Assembly (NCBI GenBank): GCA_031308135.1
Contig: JAHLJT010000631.1
Coordinates: 174,551,282-174,615,281 of the forward strand
Direction: 5' to 3'
DNA: 64,000 nucleotides
Source: Acheta domesticus
Taxonomy: Eukaryota > Arthropoda > Insecta > Orthoptera > Gryllidae
Shown: one piece after another, positions 36,089-46,440 of the stretch
Position numbering within the stretch: the stretch's first letter is position 1
Layout: every line of letters starts with the position of its first letter
Notes under the pieces: generated by a model
What the model was told of the DNA's origin: nothing
What the model saw: only the letters and a program-made list of their open reading frames with translations
Database searches by the model: none
Program-made: the position numbers and the translations under genes

Positions 36089-36637
36089 ATTTGCCAATGA
36101 ATGAAAGTGCGTTCTCTTAACAACAATTATTTATTCTTTTAACCAATCTATTTACATTATACCACACAATATACCGGGAGTTATTTCCTTCAGGCTGGCA
36201 TTAACGCCCATGTCCGTGTCCCACAAGTGCGTCACTTAGCACCAGTTCTATAACACACGTCTGACTGCGCGACTCCGCCGTGCGCATATCCAGCACGCAA
36301 TCCCGCCATGCATCACCAAGCACGGCGCCTCCAGGCTGGCAGTCGCGTCGTAATTCGCACGCCCCTGGTGCAGCCTCTCCGCGTGTGTTTCCCCTCCTGG
36401 CTGCAGGCTCTCTCCAGCGGCTCCACTGCGCTGTCTCACTGTTGTGCCTCGGTGCTCCTCGGACCGTTACTGCCTGACTGCCCTGGCCGCCACTTGCTCC
36501 CGCCTATATAGGGGCGGTGTGGCCCGGGTTAGCCTCGCCTCTAGGCTTACCCGCTCGCTGGCCAGCGTTCCGCGCGAGCGGGTTCCGTGGCGCGCGGCGT
36601 ACAGCTGCGCGCGCGCCAGCTTCGAATGCTGTACACA
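36083..36637 (-). mobile_element. LTR of a Gypsy-like retrotransposon (probably solo or truncated)
   Basis: Read on the minus strand, the block starts TGTGTACAGC and ends ATACGACA, with TG...CA ends. It has a GC-rich promoter region with TATATA at 36505-36510 and, some 375 bp later, a polyadenylation signal AATAAA at 36130-36135 about 45 nt before its end. The leader TTGGCGACGAGG follows at once. No gag or pol coding sequence follows to the left, and no second LTR was found. The right end is approximate (36635-36640). The many GC-rich open frames in it are not genes. Confidence 0.62.
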
Positions 36638-38914
36638 GCAGTTGTTCCATGGGTTTCCTCAGCGTTTCGAAAAATTTGCAAAAAGCTGGAAGTGCACACA
36701 TACACTTTTCTCTAATAAGAATTGGGAAAGGGGGACAGGGGTAAATTTTACGAAATATCGAGAAAACAATAACGTTTGTATTCTTGTATTACCAAAAAAG
36801 ATAATAATATGAATTAAAATTGGCTTAACTTATGCCTGACAAAATACCCTAACTTTCAGTGAAAACCGCACCAAAATCGGTTCAACCGTTCCAGACCGTC
36901 AAACAGACAAATCTCGTACGCAGAATTGAATAGGTTTCCACATCATCTATTTAGACAAATGAGATTATAAAAAGAGCAGTCATTTTGAAATCACAATCAA
37001 ATTTTCGTATTTTATGTGTATAATTATTTAGTAAAGACGATTCCTTAACAATGAAAAGTAAATTATATGTTTTTGTAAGAAGAGCCAATACGCAAAATTG
37101 TTTATTATTTATTACAATTTTGTGATCGCTTAGGGCGGAAACGTTTATACGCCCATCATAGGTAAGTAAATAAGAAGCAACTAATCAAAACGCGTATTGC
37201 CCACTAGTGGAAAAAATGACTGATATGAAAACGTGTAGTTGTTAATTCTCTCTACATTCTCCTGCTTTCATATTTCTTGAAGACGTATGTTAACACATTC
37301 AACTGAATGCATTTTGAAGGAATCTGAAAGTTGGAACGTGTAGAGCTCATTAAAAACTAAACGATTTCATGTCAAACTCAATTTTCTTCACTAGTGGACA
37401 ACATGCATTTTGATTAGCTGCTCCTCAAATTAATTAAAAACTACACTCCTTGAGTGCTAGAAGCTTTGGAATTGATCCATAAAACAACGCCCAGTTACAA
37501 ACTGCTTTGAGTCTGGGATACGTTTCAGTCATCATATTCGAGGAAATGGTGGAGCAGATTAATTTCGCGAGCTTAATTTCTAGCGCTTAATTTCGAATAG
37601 CCCTCCTGATAAAAAAAGGTCAAGAGATACCGTCCACTTACTTGGAAGGGATATAAGATAGCCTTACAGATGAATGATGGTCGCATGCTAGATTGAAAGA
37701 TATATAAGAAACAAGTTTTACTCTGAGAAAGAATTAAGATTTTTCAGGAAAGGTTCGATGCACGATAATTGAATCGGTTCTTTTTAAAACCCCGTAAGTC
37801 ATTTTTTTTGCTTTTGCGTTTGCATTTTTTTGTAAGAAAACAGAATCTGCTGGGTAGATGCATCGTTTCATGAGTAAGTCCCATAAATCAGATGTAAAGA
37901 ATGGACACTGCATAGTTTTGGCTTGGTTTTTAAACTGGTATGTGTGATTGTATGTATATCTGTATACAGTGTGTAAGACTGGGAAATCACAGACAGAGAG
38001 ATTGGAATGTTCAATTCGTAAATATTCCTATGTACTATCGTAGAAACACATATTTCAAGCAACTGTTTCTGTCATATGATTCATATTTTATGTAGATGCA
38101 AATTATCATTTCACAATAATATTGTAATAAATGTGTAAAATAGCAGACTGTACCAGCAATGTGTAATTATTTACATGTTTAGGTAAACCTTTTTTATGCG
38201 TTTTTTAAATTCCGACAGTCATAAACTTATAAATAAGTCTACCGACTATTGTACTATTGATACAAGTAAATTATGTCTCCAAGGCATTCCCAAACAAGAT
38301 TTACGCATCAGAAAAAAACAGATAATCTACGTACTTAATTATTCCCTATATACTTCATTATTCAATTTTTCTTGTTTTCCTACAACTGTACAATTCCTGT
38401 CTTGCGGGGTTTTAAAAATAACCAATTCATTTGTTAACTGGTAAATACTAGTAGCCCATTTGTACGTAGAGCGGAGCCTAGAATGGTAAGCACCTGCTCG
38501 TAAGTAAACATAGTATTGATGAAAATATATGGAAAATAAAGCATACCAGTTACTGTTACTGGAACGTTTTGGCGGCATTGTCTCGTTTCAGAAGCTAATG
38601 TCTTTTGGGAGTATGGAAGATGAGAAGAAGAACCTCTGGCTTTAATTAGACCTAAAAGAGTTTTGTATTTTAGAATGCTCTGTCGGTGGGTTTTTCTCTT
38701 TCCGGGATTAATTCGAAACGTAGATCTCTTTTCATGTGTTTTGATGCAATATCAACAGCTTAGCTAGACAGTGTTGGCTTCGAAATAGCTGAAAAGCATC
38801 GACTTATTAGCTTGTTTTGCTACAGCAGCTGCTATTGTTTTGCATTATTTGTAACGACTTCGTAATATTATACTACATAAACCTGCAAAAGTTTCTTCAA
38901 CCCATAAATCTCTT
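36638..38914. other. AT-rich region with one repeat scrap
   Basis: Near 36860-36925 the phrase ACCAAAATCGGTTCAACCGTT, followed by CAAACAGACAAAT, is the same kind of motif that precedes the microsatellite in family B and in many insect repeats. The rest is featureless. Confidence 0.5.
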
Positions 38915-38990
38915 TCCGCATCGAGACTCGAATTCAGGTTCATCAAGTTACCTCGCCGTCCGCTTTACCGCTACGCCGCGCTGTTGTCCT
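38915..38990 (-). repeat. tRNA-like sequence (degenerate tRNA or SINE head)
   Basis: On the minus strand GCGTAGCGGTAAAGCGG at 38960-38976 fits the A box and GAATTCGAGTCTCGA at 38921-38935 the B box, with tRNA-like spacing. Acceptor arms do not pair and no SINE body from this window follows, so it is a decayed copy. Confidence 0.55.
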
Positions 38991-39009
38991 GAAGCACGCA
39001 CATGGGTCG

Positions 39010-39480
39010 ACACTTAAAAAATGTCTCTTACATTATTTGTAACGCGCAATATTCGAAAATTTAGGGAGTTCAACGAAAATGAGACCTCCAGAATTTTTTA
39101 ACCATACCCTGATTCATCCGTAGGATAACATTAAACAAAAAATTCGGAGCGGTTTTTGAGAAAATGTTTTTTTTTCAAGCATAAATTACGCAAAAACGAC
39201 TCGTTTTTTCAATCAATTGAAGGGTTTTTAAGAAAACAAACTCAGACCAAAAAGTGAGATTTTGAGATACGAGAACTGTTGCTAAAGCATAATTTACTAA
39301 CTGTGTTGTGGTGAACAAAATCAGAATCTGTTCGTAGTTATTCGCTCAGAAAGTTTGATTGATTTTGATAAAAGAATCATAGTTCAGAGATTTTTTGGTA
39401 AAAGATCTATCTTCCTTTAAATGTAAATTTTCTCCGTGATTATTTTTTCAAGCACAGCTTTTTCTCAAAATGCAACGGAT
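39010..39480 (+). mobile_element. Family B internal fragment
   Basis: Contains the family phrases GGAGTTCAACGAAAATGAGACC, AAATTCGGAGCGGTTTTTGAG, and GCAAAAACGACTCG in family order, but no 5' block, microsatellite or hairpin. It is a diverged, truncated copy. Confidence 0.5.
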
Positions 39481-39770
39481 GATAATGTTTGCCTTTTGAA
39501 TGTGGTTGTTCTGCATAACCAGTATTTTCATCCTGGAAGTTTGGTGATATGTATAACCTGTTCTTGTGACATATACGTTCTTTGTATTGTAAATCTGAGC
39601 AAGTAAGGGAGAACGCAACACCTAAGAAATGGATTCAATGTCATATGCAGAAAGAACAGTGTGGTAGAGACGTAAACGAAAGAAAGGGAGGAAAGAGCAT
39701 ATAGTAAGAGCACAGAAGGTTAAAGGAGAAGCTCATTTTAATCACAAAGAAATCTTGCCTAAATATAAAC

Positions 39771-40683
39771 CTAGTGGTGCTACAGAATGGCACAGACTTT
39801 CCCGTATTAGTTTTCTATTTCCTTAGGTCTGATCTAGCTATTTATAATTTGCCACATACTTTTACCAGCTGCCACCTATCGTCGCCAAAAGTAATTTTTT
39901 TTTGACATTTTCTTAATTTTTCTGTTTCCTAATGGTTGAACGATCCAAAAGATTGAAGAAAAGATTTGGTGCCATTTATTAGAAAATGGCGTTTGAGCAT
40001 TTCTGAAAATGCGGAATGTTGAGCTAGTTTTCACAAAAAACGATTGAGTTTTCGAGAAACTCTACTTGATTATTTAAAAGTACATGTTCTCATTAATATG
40101 ATAATGTCAACAAATTGCCGCTAATGTAAATATAAACGACGTGAGAGACAAGTCAAAAAAATTATATTTTTGTAAGTTTAAAAAAAAAAGAATTTTGAGA
40201 AAATTTTTAAAATGTTCCGGAGGCTTCATGTAAAGTACTCTCAAAATCTAATGAATGTTTTTCAAAATCTCAGAGTATTGACTCAGGCCAGAATGACTCG
40301 GGTTTCTTCAATTTGGAAAAAATCGTATGCATAGTTTAGGCGCTAGTGTTGTTCACATACACCGGACAGACGGACAGACACACAGACGGACAGATGGACA
40401 GACAGACAGACAGACAGACGGACGGACGGACGGACGGATGGACGGACGTTTTGTTTTCAATTGTTTTTTCGGTATCAAAGACTTACAAAACAGGGATTCT
40501 GGCTACACTACAGGTTGGGGGATTATTTTTTAATTCAGCTGCTGGATTTAACCACTTTTTCGTTATCGCGGCCCAGCAACAATTTTTTTTCTGGCGAAAA
40601 TTCGTCATTTTTTCGCGCAGCATTACATAACTTCCCCTACCCTACGTATATTACTCCGTATATACGTACGTACACGGGAAAGT
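39771..40683 (+). mobile_element. Family B repeat, copy B2 (short internal part)
   Basis: It begins CTAGTGGTGCTACAGAATGG and carries CAGACTTTCCCGTATTAG close to the start. After only one internal unit it reaches ATCGTATGCATAGTTTAGGC, then a long GACA/GACGGA tract at about 40362-40447, TTTCGGTATCAAAGAC, TTTTTCGTTATCGCGGCCC, CGCGCAGCATTACATAAC, and a clean terminal hairpin at 40630-40683. It is the shortest complete copy, showing which parts the family needs. Frames through the microsatellite are not coding. Confidence 0.82.
40362..40447. repeat. (GACA/GACGGA)n microsatellite inside family B
   Basis: A run of GACAGACA and GACGGACGGA units. It occupies the same place, just after the GTTGTTCACA phrase, as shorter runs in the other family B copies. 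Confidence 0.95.
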
Positions 40684-41129
40684 AAAAAAGGAAGTCGTGT
40701 GAAAAGTGTCTAGAAAGGAAGTTGCCTAAATATTAAGACACGCTAACAGAGATTTGTATCTAAATTTGTCATCAGTGGAAGATACTAATATGGGAAAAGA
40801 AAAGACTGATTATGATAACAGCAATGACGAAGAACAGGATGTGGGTCAATAATATTTTAAATAAGGTGCTTTAACGTCTTGCATTATTCTTCAAAATATT
40901 GTAATATTACTGCCCTAAATAATTAATTTTGATAGATAAATGTCTCAATTTTTTGAAAAAAAAGCATAGTCCAAACAGACCACAATTTATCCAATAGTAT
41001 ACACAATACTGTTACAATATAATGCATTTCAAGCTTGAACTGCACTCAAGCGTTCATCAGTATTAACAATAGCTTGATAAAATGCACAACCATTTCCATG
41101 CTTCAAATGCCTACCAATTTATTTACGGG

Positions 41130-41970
41130 ACGTTCTTTCGTTCTCCCGAAAAATTGTGTTTTTGACTATGTTTGTTCAAAAAAAACGACTTCAATGACAC
41201 ATGACAATTTGTAAAGAGCTAACTTTTAGAACAAATTCTGTTCATCAAAAAACTTCAATTTTGTAGTTCTAAAATATTAAATTCGTGGAATTTTCGAAAA
41301 AAAAGAGACTGACGAAATTAGACAAGCACCATTTTTTCCGACCTTTGATACATTCGGGGAGAAGATTTAAAGAGAAAATTGGAACAGTTTTTGTAAAAAT
41401 AATTTTATAAAAGTTGCCTGTATTCACGCAATATTAGATAAAAATTATTTATTTTTTCAAAAAATTGCACTATACCTTACTTCAAGACCTGTCTTTAAAG
41501 AACATATTTTAAAGAGGGGAATGAAAAGTTCTGTTTTCAAAATTGAATTGTGGAAGATTTCGAAAAAAAAACTTTTGCAATTTTTGAAAATTAGGGATTT
41601 CAACGGACATGAGACCTACACCATTCTCTCAAGCGCCCTGTACGCTAGTCGAGAACAAATTTAATCAAAAAGTTTGGCGTCATTTTCGAAAAAAAATTGA
41701 AAATGTTTTTGAGACTTCATGTGAAGTAAATCAAAATATCTGTTTCAAACACTCAAAGGTACGAGTTTGTTCACATTGATTGGGGAATATCAATTTCGAA
41801 AAAAATCGGCTGAACAGTTTAGGTTTAGCATTGACCAAGACGGACGGACAGACAGACCTTTGCCATCAATTGATTTTTCGGTATAAAGTACCAATAAAAC
41901 ATGGATTCTGGATATATCGCGTGTTAATGGAAGTAATTTTCTATGTACAGAAACATGATTTACCCACTTA
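41130..41970 (+). mobile_element. Family B, copy B3, 5' portion (interrupted)
   Basis: It holds internal units, the GACGGACGGACAGACAGACC tract at about 41840-41859, TTTCGGTATAAAGTACC and CATGATTTACCCACT. It then stops where the family continues, because copy B4 has been inserted. Its 3' remainder resumes at 43117. The 5' block is missing or too diverged to see. Confidence 0.7.
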
Positions 41971-43116
41971 ATACTTTCCCGTATACATACGTGTATATGG
42001 AGTATAGGGAAAGTTACACTTATAAAGGTAGGTTAGGTCCAATTTTCACGATTAACTCTGAATTTTCGAAAATCGCAATTTTTTTTCGTCGTCTTCTCAC
42101 AACTACAAAATTGAAGATAGGGATATTTCTTTGAAATAAAATTTGTTCTCCATAGTGAATACTTACAATAACGTCATGTAAATTTTTTTCAAAATTTTAG
42201 TAGTTTTCGCGCAATATTGGGTGAAATTGGTTTAATTTTAAAAAATAACGAAAACAAGATTTCTCCAAAACGGCTCCAATTTTTTCTCTAAACATTTGAA
42301 AAGGATACCGCCTCACGTAATCTATGAGACATAAACGTCAGTTTGCTTTATTCTTTTGTTGTTGTTTTTTAAATTACAAAAAAATAATTTTTTGACTCGT
42401 CTCTCACATTGTTAATATTTACATCACCGGCGATTTGTTCACATTATTATATTAAGAGTACGAAATGTGCTTTAAATAATGTCATATAAAGTTTCTCGAA
42501 GACAAACCTTTTTCTGAGAAAACTATTTGAAAATTACGCATTTTCAGAAACTCTCAAACTCCATTTTCCCATAAATGTATCCAAATTTTTTCTTCAAACC
42601 TTTCATACGGATAATTCTCATTGCACTGTTTAAGATGAATTAGAATTAACTTTGTTGTATTCTCTTGTTTTTTCAAAAATTACACAAATCTAATTTTTTT
42701 AAGATCTCTTGCGCCGTTAATATTCACATTTCCAGTAATTTGTTAACACTATTGTATTTGTGAGTTATTGTTATTCAAGTGCCGTCTAATGAAGCTTTTT
42801 AAAAATTCAAAAGTTTTCTGTGAAAAAAGCTTCAAATTAAATATGCAATTGCACTTAAATGCCATTTTCCTACAAAGGCTCCAAATTGTTCAAAGAAAAT
42901 TGCCATTTAAGACGAGAGTTTTCTGTTCTTTAATATTCTTAAAGCAATAGTTCTACTTTTAGGAAACCGAAAAATTAAGAAAATGTCAAAAAAATGTACT
43001 TTGTGGGGCGATAGATGGCAGCCGTCAAGAGTATGTAGCAAGTTCGAATAGCTAGCCGAGACCAAAGGAAATAAAAATCTAATACGGGAACGTCTACTAT
43101 TCTGTAGCACCGTTAG
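41971..43116 (-). mobile_element. Family B, copy B4, inserted in B3 in opposite orientation
   Basis: On the minus strand the element starts CTAACGGTGCTACAGAAT at 43116 and contains GACGTTCCCGTATTAG, CCTTTGGTCTCGGC, CGCCCCACAAAGTACATTTT, at least two internal units of about 303 bp, and the TTCAATTTTGTAGTTG phrase. It ends in the terminal hairpin at 41973-42014 (ACTTTCCCGTATACATACG ... TATAGGGAAAGT on the plus strand). The microsatellite and 3' block are deleted, so the internal part joins the hairpin directly. The insertion gives both ends of the element by comparison with uninterrupted copies. Confidence 0.75.
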
Positions 43117-43215
43117 TTTGCTACTAGGGCCCAACAATAAGAGTTTTCTGTCGTAAATTCTCCGTTTTCTAGGTATTACTACAATACTTTGTCATCTTAC
43201 GAAGTAAGGTCGAGA
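43117..43215 (+). mobile_element. Family B, copy B3, 3' remainder
   Basis: GTTTGCTACTAGGGCCCAACAATAAGAGTTTTCTGTCG matches the 3' block of the copy at 57985-59165 exactly where B3 was cut. It ends with a weak hairpin, CTTAC-GAA-GTAAG inside CTTTG...AGAAAG. Confidence 0.75.
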
Positions 43216-44739
43216 AAGTAAACAGAATTTTTGCATCTTGAACCCCTCCAACTCTTCTTGAAAGGAAAATTATAACAGAATGCCTAAAAAGAGGATTAAC
43301 ACGTTAGTAAAATAATTTATTTTCGTTTCTACAGTAGTTCCTCTCTCCAAAACAGCGGAGTCGCTACTTTCTATACTCGCAAAAGTTAATTCTGTTTTTA
43401 AAATGACTATCATCTTTAACTACCTCCACTATTGATAAAATAATATAAACATATTTAACTTGACTATAGCTTAATCTTTACCTATTGATTATTTTCTGTG
43501 AATCTTATGTATTATTTCTAAGCATGTTGCGCCTTGTTCTACGAAAGACAGTTTGATTACTTTACAACTGTATTAAATTTTCGATGTTCTGCAAACTCAA
43601 CGCTATTATATTCACATAAATCGTGTCTTGCATTATTCATTTGACTCCATTGTCGGCTCGTTACGCTAAGTTTTCTCTTTGGAATCGCTAAGCTTTCATA
43701 GTATGTGGTTCTTCTCTCTTTTTAATTCTTGTTTAATGTAACATTTAACTAAATATCAAAAGATAAAACGAATTTACTTCGTGTTATTTTGTTTTTTACA
43801 GTACCGTGCATTCAAAAGGGAACAACGCGTAATAACATATATTAGATCTGTTTATACAAGTTTCAGTTTACAGGATTCAGATTTCTGAATTTAATTTTCA
43901 TAAATTTAGAAGTTTCTTTCATTAGATTGAAAACAAATAGAGAGATACATTTCCGTTATTTTTCACAACTTCTTTATCAGTACATGTATAACATTTAGAA
44001 TCTCTCCGTCAAATAGAGTGGATCATATCGGTGCAAGAGACTTGTACCGTTTTCAAGGAAACTCAATTGTACTTTGAGCATGCACTTTGCAATGTACTTT
44101 GAGCATGAGAGCCTATAGATGTGAGCATCTGGAGAAGCGTGATATATGCCCCGTCTTTATTGGGTCTCTGATAAGTTTTTTTTCATTCAATATGCATAAA
44201 AATTGTATTTATTTCTGATTCAAGCTAACTGATAAAGACGGTTCAGAAGAATACAAGCTGTAACTCCTAAATTTGATGTAATGTTGGGTGTGAATTTTAT
44301 CATAATTTATAGTAAATTGTTAAGTAAACTGTTTAAAATATAATTTTAATATGTATTCAAAATTTATTTTTAAAATTCTACACTTTTTTCTGAAAAAAAT
44401 ATTTAACTATATATGAAGGATAAATAACTTACAAAATATGAGGGAAAACTTTTGTTTGACTCAGGCTTCACGTGGTTCAGCTTCTCAAGTCCGCCTCAGT
44501 TTCATTGTGCGCCTTCGATGCTGATCTAATAGTAGATTCTGATTGTAGTAATTGTTGGTGTTCGTGGTGATGTGTCCCTTAATTGTCACTATGTAACGCA
44601 GAATCCTAGATTATCATTGGAGTTGCACAATCTTAGGTTGGATATCCCTGAAGAATTTCAAAATTTGGATTTTCAGCGTTTTGCACTAGAAAAGCCATTG
44701 ACCCCAACAGATTTTAAAAATTACGTGTGAGTTAACATT
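43216..44739. other. AT-rich stretch without a recognised feature
   Basis: A short duplication, TGTACTTTGAGCATG, occurs near 44070 and 44094. No gene or repeat copy otherwise. Confidence 0.5.
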
Positions 44740-45335
44740 TTGTTTTTTGCGAGGAAAGATACAGAGGAGGAATTTTTTTAATAAAATAAATGAACAAGTG
44801 GTGCTGAAACAGCACGTACTTTCTCCCCCGTATTTTCACGCAAAATTGCGTAAAGAGAACTCAAATTTTCGAAAAACTGTGCATGACCTCATTTCAAAAT
44901 CTCTTTTTGAGAAACATATTTTATTCAAGGAAAAATCTCTAGTTTTAATATTTTAGCAGTAGGAAGACTCCAACCAAATTTTGAACTTTTGCAATTTTCG
45001 AAAAATCCGAGTTTTCAATAAGCATGAGACCTGCACCATTCTCTTAAACGTCCTTCACCCTATCCAACAACACAATTTAATCAAAAACGATGGAACCATT
45101 TTTTTAAATATCCCAGGGGATTTGTGTAAAGTACCCCCAAAAATTGACATATCGATTTCAAATTTAAAGAGCCCTGACATCAGCCAGATTGATTGGGGGA
45201 TATCAATTTTGGAGAAAATCGACTGAACGGTTTAGCCGCTAGCGTTGTTCACAGACGGACGGATGGACTTTTTCGCCGTCATTTGATTGTTCGGTATCAA
45301 GGACCCACAAAACGGATTTCGGCTATACCACATGA
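44740..45335 (+). mobile_element. Family B, copy B5, 5' portion (interrupted)
   Basis: It carries TTTCACGCAAAATTGCG, ACCTGCACCATTCTCTTAAACG, AAAGTACCCCCAAAAATTG, the short tract CAGACGGACGGATGG near 45252, and TCGGTATCAAGGACCCACAAAACGG. The family sequence then breaks at GCTATACCACATG and resumes near 46284. Confidence 0.7.
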
Positions 45336-46283
45336 ACCCCGCAGGGAGGAATCGTATCTGCGTAAGTGGGCAAAATCTCTGGTAGAGAGTTGTAGACGGC
45401 CACTCGGACCCTTAGTTTAATGACGGCACTCACGACATTAAGGTGGCTCCACACATTCGGCATTCGCCGAGCAGCGAGCTACTGCTCGCCCGATCCCGAC
45501 CAGCTGATGTGTTCGGGGAGTGTTCGCTTCCTTTGATGTGTTCAAAAGACCGACACGCGATGGGTAGGGCGAGCGCCGAATGTTCGTGACTCGGCAAACA
45601 GCAAGCGACCTATCCACACTACTCAGGCAAGCGGTTGCTCGCTGTTCGCCGAATAGCGAATGTGTGGAGCCGTCTTTATCTTCAAGGTGGAGGCAGTGAG
45701 TAGGCGATGTTAAGCTCCTGGTTCTTCGGTGTGACCTAGCAACCCACCGGTCGGGCCCCTGGCGCGTCGACCTTAAGGCAGGATCGGATGAAGGAGACCC
45801 CTCGGGGTGCTCTGGAATCCACATATATACAAGTCCGACAGGATACTGATATCTACCGTCAGGTTTTCTTCGTTCCATCGATACCCACTTGAATGTGTAG
45901 ACAGAGGGTTGACGGAATGGGGCCCCGAGTCGCCCGAGTTCGGTGGCCCCCAATTGGGCTCTTGGCTTCCTCGTGGCAGTGTCGCAGCACTCTGGGCATA
46001 GAGGAGGGACTTGTTCCCGGCGCATGTGAGTGGCGCATTGTTTTGACTCCGATATTAGCCCGGATAGCTAGTAGTTCTGAGCTGGCAGGGCGATCTATTA
46101 CCCAGACATTATATGGGAGGGCTAACAGGATAGCGGTCGTATTCGGTTACCGGCCTGTCGCCGTACTTGTGGGCTGCCGTGGGGTCCGGATAAAGGCTAA
46201 CGCCTAGCTGCCCATCCAGGACATGTTCCCCCCCCCGTAGAACGAGTGTAAGTGTGGAATTTTACCCCCCCCCACTAGGAATA
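45336..46283. mobile_element. Unidentified GC-rich insertion of about 0.95 kb inside B5
   Basis: The block interrupts family B: ACCACATG to the left and ACTACGTG to the right resemble each other at 6 of 8 positions and may be a diverged 8-bp duplication. The inside is GC-rich (unlike family B), with two poly-C runs near 46229 and 46265. The longest open frame of the window (minus, 45438-46025, 195 codons) lies here. It has no domain I recognise and crosses the small inverted-repeat element at its end, so it is likely fortuitous. Confidence 0.5.
45441..45675. mobile_element. Small MITE-like element with 15-bp perfect terminal inverted repeats
   Basis: The left end is AAGGTGGCTCCACACATTCG. The right end is the reverse complement with two changes, and GGCTCCACACATTCG is exact in both. 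The roughly 235-bp inside is itself self-complementary in parts (TTCGCCGAGCAGCGAGC against GCTCGCTGTTCGCCGAA), so it could fold almost end to end. The superfamily is unknown. Confidence 0.75.
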
Positions 46284-46440
46284 CACACTACGTGATAGAG
46301 GATTTTTTCAAAATGTCGCAACTAGATATATCCACTTTTTCGGTATCAAAACCCTGTAATAAGAGTTTTCTGGCGAACATAGGCCGTTTTTCATGCAGCA
46401 TTACATAACTATCTCTCTACCCCGTAGGGAGTAAGGAGAA
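46284..46440 (+). mobile_element. Family B, copy B5, 3' remainder
   Basis: It resumes with CTACGTGATAGAGGATTTTT, then TCCACTTTTTCGGTATC, AATAAGAGTTTTCTGGCG, CATGCAGCATTACATAAC, and ends with the stem CTCTCTAC-CCC-GTAGGGAG at about 46410-46430. Confidence 0.7.

Noticed and set aside
36244..36812. Overlapping GC-rich frames on both strands
   Set aside because: They lie inside or beside the LTR. The TATA and AATAAA signals explain the region better.
40327..40685. Asp/Gly/Thr-repeat proteins
   Set aside because: They translate the GACA/GACGGA microsatellite and the 3' block of family B.
45438..46025. 195-codon frame as a real gene
   Set aside because: It overlaps a MITE at one end, has no recognised domain and lies in a nested insertion. 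Kept only as an unexplained observation.
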